Source: UBA1181 sp045639525 (lineage in GTDB: Bacteria; Bacteroidota; Bacteroidia; Bacteroidales; Paludibacteraceae). Taken from it: a stretch of DNA of 60,232 bases. Shown here piece by piece: positions 57,293-60,232 of the stretch. Below the pieces are notes generated by a model, which was not told where the DNA came from, did no database searches, and saw only the letters and a list, made by a program, of their open reading frames with translations. The position numbers and the translations under genes are program-made. Numbering within the stretch: the first letter of the stretch is position 1; every line of letters begins with the position of its first letter. The stretch lies in contig JAZUDI010000082.1 in the NCBI GenBank assembly GCA_045639525.1, positions 1-60,232 of the forward strand, given 5' to 3'.

Positions 57293-57982
57293 ATGAAAAA
57301 GGTATTTAGCGTTTTAGTGACGGTTTTTCTTTTTATCTTCAGTGCCCAAGCCCAATATGACAGCAATAACAAAGTTCAATTCGGTTTTGATTTGGGTTTA
57401 GGAACCTCCAACCAATGGGGCAATGCCTATGACGCCTATGGCAAGAAGGGTACCATCGGATTCCAATTCGGATTCTCCCTGGACGTGAATTTCGCGCCAT
57501 GCGCCTTTATGGAGACGGGAATCTCCTTCAATAAAAAGGGTTGCAGGATCTACGGACACGAATGGCTGGAGAATGGAGGTCCCCTCAAACTTTATGACAA
57601 CGAAAGAGCGATCGCCAACCTTTTCTACATCGAAGTACCAGCCATGATCGGTTTTCGTATTCCGATCGAATACGAGGTGGCTTGGAAGATTTTGGTCGGC
57701 CCCTACTTCGGCATCGGCGTGGCTGGAGAGAGAAAATATTGGTTCAAACACCCAGATAACGCCAAGAGGGATATGCTCATCAGCAGTTTCTCCGAAAACT
57801 ACGATAGTCGCTTCAAGCGATTCGATGTCGGTGTGAAGGCGGGCACAGGTATCGAATTCCGCCGTGTCACCCTACTCTTCGTTTATGAGTTGGGTATGTT
57901 CAACAACTACCACAACGATAATTTCCACACATTGAACGCCCGCAACAGTACGATCATGGGTGTGGTAGGATTTAGGTTCTAA
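57293..57982 (+). CDS. Outer-membrane beta-barrel protein, PorT-like family
   Basis: The 229-residue product has a classic signal peptide, MKKVFSVLVTVFLFIFSAQA, cleaved before QYDSN. Alternating amphipathic strands rich in Gly and aromatics follow, and it ends with a beta-signal-like VVGFRF, with a terminal Phe as in outer-membrane barrels. Size and the opening VQFGFDLGLGTSNQWG fit the PorT/OMP_b-brl_2 family, about eight strands. The function of this member is unknown. I chose the ATG at 57293; the frame also has one at 57278, which would put MFNSA ahead of a perfect signal peptide. The gene lies 44 bp after mutS2 and 12 bp before the lipoprotein gene, so the latter two probably form an operon. 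Confidence 0.82.
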   Translation: MKKVFSVLVTVFLFIFSAQAQYDSNNKVQFGFDLGLGTSNQWGNAYDAYGKKGTIGFQFGFSLDVNFAPCAFMETGISFNKKGCRIYGHEWLENGGPLKLYDNERAIANLFYIEVPAMIGFRIPIEYEVAWKILVGPYFGIGVAGERKYWFKHPDNAKRDMLISSFSENYDSRFKRFDVGVKAGTGIEFRRVTLLFVYELGMFNNYHNDNFHTLNARNSTIMGVVGFRF

Positions 57983-57994
57983 AATATCAGTACG

Positions 57995-58459
57995 ATGAAT
58001 AGAAAATTCTGGGCATTTCTAAGCTCATTGGCTTTTGTGTTGGCAACTGTTTCATGTGGTGACCACTACTATGACGATTACTATGATGATTATTACTACG
58101 ATAACCATCACGGACAATACCACGACGATTATCATCACGACTATCACCATGGCTATAACGATGGCTATTACCACTACGAGGATAACAACACCTACAACTA
58201 TATCCGAAAGGGTCGTTGGTTCTTGGTTTCACAGGATAGTTACGAACAATACATCATATTCACGGATTGGGAGATCCAACACTATAACTGGAGCGGACAC
58301 ATGTATGACCATGGCACCTACGAATACCACGACAAGCATCTCCACATCCGTTACGCCAACGGAGATGTGGTGGAGTACCACATCAACAAGGCTTGCGACA
58401 GCGAATTGATCCTACGCGCGCCAAACGGCAAGGAGTATCGCTATGTGAGAAGGCACTAA
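57995..58459 (+). CDS. His/Tyr/Asp-rich lipoprotein with C-terminal lipocalin-like segment
   Basis: The 154-residue product has a lipoprotein signal ending LATVSC (Cys21), followed at once by a low-complexity stretch to about residue 68 made almost only of Asp, Tyr, His, Gly and Asn (GDHYYDDYYDDYYYD and similar). The acidic residues just after the lipidated Cys fit the export signals of surface-exposed Bacteroidota lipoproteins. The His and Asp could bind divalent metals. Residues about 71-154 (RKGRWFLVSQDSYEQYIIF to the end) read as short beta strands like small lipocalin-like domains, ending GKEYRYVRRH. It is probably co-transcribed with the preceding barrel gene. A damaged copy of its last codons lies at 59526-59570. 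Function is unknown. Confidence 0.75.
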   Translation: MNRKFWAFLSSLAFVLATVSCGDHYYDDYYDDYYYDNHHGQYHDDYHHDYHHGYNDGYYHYEDNNTYNYIRKGRWFLVSQDSYEQYIIFTDWEIQHYNWSGHMYDHGTYEYHDKHLHIRYANGDVVEYHINKACDSELILRAPNGKEYRYVRRH

Positions 58460-58502
58460 TCCATTACTTGTTCAGACCCAATATCTCCGCAGGAGTGATA
58501 TC

Positions 58503-59474
58503 ATGGCTCAAGAATCAATCAGTTTAAGAGAAGGTACGTGCCTTAAATTCATATTGTTGCCAATGATGTCGATTGTCTTGGCTCTGGGGCTTGTCTGTAC
58601 CTTTTATCCAATATTCGTAGAGCACAAAACCCCTCTTGATGTCCTTGACATAATGATGGTCATAATGGGTACTTTTATTACTATTATCGCAGGCATGGCG
58701 ATATATGAACTATTTTACAGAAATAGCGCACTGAAGATAGACCAGAAAGGTATTAGACTTCGACGAAAGAGTTACTCATATCACATATACTACCAAGACG
58801 TCAAAAGCATCATATTGCATGATTCATGGATTTTTGTTCAACAATCCGACAACATAGTAAGACCAATAGATTTATTTCCCTTCCATTATGATTGGCAAAA
58901 TATAAACGAGACGCTGACAACTATTTCTTCAAACAATCATTTTACCTTTGTTGTAACTGACGACAAGAAAGAAATCAACAAAATTCTAGGGGAAGCAGCC
59001 GAGCTCCCTAAAGAAATGACCTATAAAGTGAAATCCGACAAAGGGTCCAACTTATTCTTGCAGATCGGAGGTCTTATGTTTTTCGCATTTTTTTTCGCCG
59101 GCATCATCTTTGTAATTATTACAACAAAAGACTACGATTTCCTCTCTATTTCAATAGCTCTCATTATGGGTTGCATATGCTACGCATACTTTCACATCAT
59201 CAAAAAAGAGTTGAAACGAAAAGAATATAGTATTGAATTGAACAGAACTACAATTGCCATAGAAGGGCAATCTTTTTATTGGGACAAGTTTGAAAGCATC
59301 CAAGCCATAACCTCAAATGCAAGAAAGGACAATTGCATAAGAATATATGTCTATGTAAAAAAGGGAGGGGCTCTGGAAATCAAGAATTTCAACGCACATG
59401 AATTGGCAGAACAATTCACATTCTTCGGAAGAAGAGTTATCCAAGTAAATGATTTAGATAAAAATTTGATTTAA
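58503..59474 (+). CDS. Membrane protein with two TM hairpins, each followed by a PH-like segment
   Basis: The 323-residue protein has four predicted transmembrane helices (about 15-39, 50-72, 184-207, 213-233). Each pair is followed by a soluble beta-rich part (about 75-170 and 240-310) with the pattern LKIDQKGIRLRRKSYSYHIYYQDVKSI / YSIELNRTTIAIEGQSFYWDKFESIQAI, which recalls bacterial PH-like domains. The two halves align in layout, so the gene may be an internal duplication. The start is supported by AGGAG 8 bp upstream, rare in this window. Codon use is more AT-rich and less biased than in the giant genes or mutS2, which suggests low expression or later acquisition. I do not recognise a specific family. 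Confidence 0.7.
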   Translation: MAQESISLREGTCLKFILLPMMSIVLALGLVCTFYPIFVEHKTPLDVLDIMMVIMGTFITIIAGMAIYELFYRNSALKIDQKGIRLRRKSYSYHIYYQDVKSIILHDSWIFVQQSDNIVRPIDLFPFHYDWQNINETLTTISSNNHFTFVVTDDKKEINKILGEAAELPKEMTYKVKSDKGSNLFLQIGGLMFFAFFFAGIIFVIITTKDYDFLSISIALIMGCICYAYFHIIKKELKRKEYSIELNRTTIAIEGQSFYWDKFESIQAITSNARKDNCIRIYVYVKKGGALEIKNFNAHELAEQFTFFGRRVIQVNDLDKNLI

Positions 59475-59525
59475 TCGACAATCATCCAATCCACATAAGA
59501 TGTGGTCGCAACCCAATGGGTGGTT

Positions 59526-59570
59526 ATGAACTGATTCTCCGCACCCCAAGCGGCAAGGAGTACCGCTATG
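59526..59570 (+). pseudogene. Truncated second copy of the lipoprotein 3' end
   Basis: The frame reading YELILRTPSGKEYRY matches SELILRAPNGKEYRY near the end of the lipoprotein gene at 57995-58459; 36 of 43 bases from the GAA codon agree. The match stops at 59570, exactly where an IS66-like end begins. The remaining codons of the copy are missing. A 35-codon open frame (59516-59623) reads through the junction but is unlikely to be meaningful. Confidence 0.7.
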
Positions 59571-60036
59571 GTAAGCATCCAATGCAAAACTCGACTTGTC
59601 CATTATCTTTGTCGCGAACATAAAATTTAGAAAATATGGCGAGCGAAAAGAAAATGTGCCAAATACGTGACACGTATGAGGCGAACAAGGGAAAGGAAGG
59701 AGTGACCATCTCCAAAATCTGCAAACAGTCGGGTGTGCCGATAGCGGAATATGTCGACTGGCTTACGTTGCAGGCGAAACCCAAACAGGTTCCTGTTGAA
59801 ATTGTCGAGCATGAGCAAACACCAGCACCGGCACGGACTGAAATATCAATCAAGGCAGACCTTGTGCTGCCAAACGGATTGAATCTAAGGCATGGGTCCA
59901 TCTGCCTATCTGAACTGAGAAATCTGATCGATAAAATTGCCGTGTTATGCTGAACCTCAATCCGGACTACAGGTACTTTTACGTAGAGGGTATCACCGAC
60001 ATGCGTCTCGGTCGTCAAGGTCTTGGAGGCCTTAAC
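59571..60036 (+). mobile_element. Left part of an IS66-family element, decayed
   Basis: The segment opens with GTAAGC at 59571, the usual tip of IS66-family inverted repeats, directly after the broken lipoprotein copy. It carries an intact first gene (59636-59953) and the start of the second (59947 on), which then breaks off after about 29 codons. The transposase gene and the right end (GCTTAC) are not in the window. The boundary at 60036 is the last base that fits the family. Confidence 0.65.
59636..59953 (+). CDS. IS66-family accessory protein, first ORF (TnpA-like)
   Basis: The 105-residue product has a helix-turn-helix-like N-terminal half (EGVTISKICKQSGVPIAEYVDW), a Pro/Glu linker, and the closing segment DLVLPNGLNLRHG followed by SELRNLIDKI. 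That matches the YPNGVRLxL...LxxLL ending of Bacteroidota IS66 first-ORF proteins. In the family this small DNA-binding protein acts with the second accessory protein and the DDE transposase. Its stop overlaps the next start (ATGCTGA at 59947-59953), the coupling usual in these elements. It looks intact, but the rest of its element is broken, so it is probably a relic. Confidence 0.72.
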   Translation: MASEKKMCQIRDTYEANKGKEGVTISKICKQSGVPIAEYVDWLTLQAKPKQVPVEIVEHEQTPAPARTEISIKADLVLPNGLNLRHGSICLSELRNLIDKIAVLC

Positions 60037-60039
60037 TAA
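59947..60039 (+). pseudogene. IS66-family second accessory gene (TnpB-like), truncated
   Basis: The frame starts MLNLNPDYRYFYVEG followed by ITDMRLGRQGLGGL. This is the well-conserved start of IS66 Orf2 proteins (SLNPxxRYFLCxGxTDMRKGxxGLxGL). It reaches a stop at 60037 after 30 codons; the family normally runs to about 115. Sequence after GGL no longer fits, so a deletion or a second insertion has removed the rest. Confidence 0.75.
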
Positions 60040-60097
60040 TGACTATGGAGACTACGAAAAACTGACACCAGACAGAATCAATGAGATTTAGAATTAT

Positions 60098-60232
60098 TAG
60101 TGTCCGCTAAACTTGAAAAGACATACTAGTATAGTCCGCAATGCCAGAAAATACGGTGTTGCGGATTCTTTTTTTGAAAACCAAGCCCCTAATCAAACAA
60201 GGAGAGCTGAATCGGAGGCTCTTTTGACTGCT
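60098..60232 (+). other. Possible end of another insertion element at the window edge
   Basis: TAGTGTCCGCTAAACTTG at 60098 has the look of the outer end of several Bacteroidota insertion sequences, and a read-through-blocking hairpin sits 20 bp further in, as such elements often have. No transposase frame starts before the window ends, so this is a suggestion only. Confidence 0.3.
60133..60175 (+). terminator. Intrinsic terminator near the right edge
   Basis: The stem TCCGCAATGCC (60135-60145) pairs with GGTGTTGCGGA (60155-60165), with two G-T pairs. It closes a 9-base loop and is followed by TTC and a run of seven T. It would stop transcription coming from the IS66 remnant. Confidence 0.75.

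Noticed and set aside
60026..60091. Frame ending LTPDRINEI as the C-terminus of an IS66 transposase
   Set aside because: I could not recall a matching family end, the segment is only 22 codons, and the junction is unclear.

Overview
The window looks like chromosomal DNA from a Bacteroidales (phylum Bacteroidota) bacterium. Four signs support this. Promoters match the Bacteroidota pattern TTTG-N19/20-TAnnTTTG, with clean examples ahead of the kinase gene, parA and the first giant gene. Two proteins end in the type B sorting domain of the type IX secretion system (T9SS). The kinase, MutS2 and PorT-like barrel are of the kind usual in this order. Genes lack clear Shine-Dalgarno sites. I cannot name a genus.

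Layout. Positions 1-2077 hold a small lipoprotein, a tRNA-Asn on the minus strand, and a PfkB/adenosine-kinase-type sugar or nucleoside kinase, followed by a 16-bp tandem repeat and a strong terminator. Positions 2131-3279 hold a secreted BspA-type leucine-rich-repeat protein. Positions 3284-4488 hold a minus-strand operon of a ParA-type ATPase and a small ribbon-helix-helix-like partner, with a promoter and a palindromic operator candidate. Divergent from it, after an AT-rich 430-bp region, begin two enormous tandem genes, 4815-29786 (8323 aa) and 30050-54748 (8232 aa). Together they fill 82% of the window. They are followed by mutS2, an outer-membrane beta-barrel protein, a His/Tyr/Asp-rich lipoprotein, a four-helix membrane protein, and at the right edge a decayed IS66-type element that cuts the tail of a second copy of the lipoprotein gene.

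The two giant proteins are the main content. Each has a signal peptide, a related N-terminal region of about 550-650 residues, an array of Ig/PKD-like beta-sandwich units of about 70-90 residues (roughly 90 or more per protein by length), a final PKD-like unit, and a T9SS type B C-terminal domain. Most units carry a Cys near the start, a central Trp and a late Cys in a GC motif, as expected for one disulfide per unit. In the last 9 kb of each gene the units are organised in threes, with A-B-C boundaries that can be paired one to one between the two genes. They are therefore a collinear whole-gene duplication. A terminator between them suggests separate transcripts. By family knowledge they are giant surface filaments or adhesins (SprB/CHU-like) exported by T9SS; the ligand is unknown. 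The T9SS machinery is not in the window.
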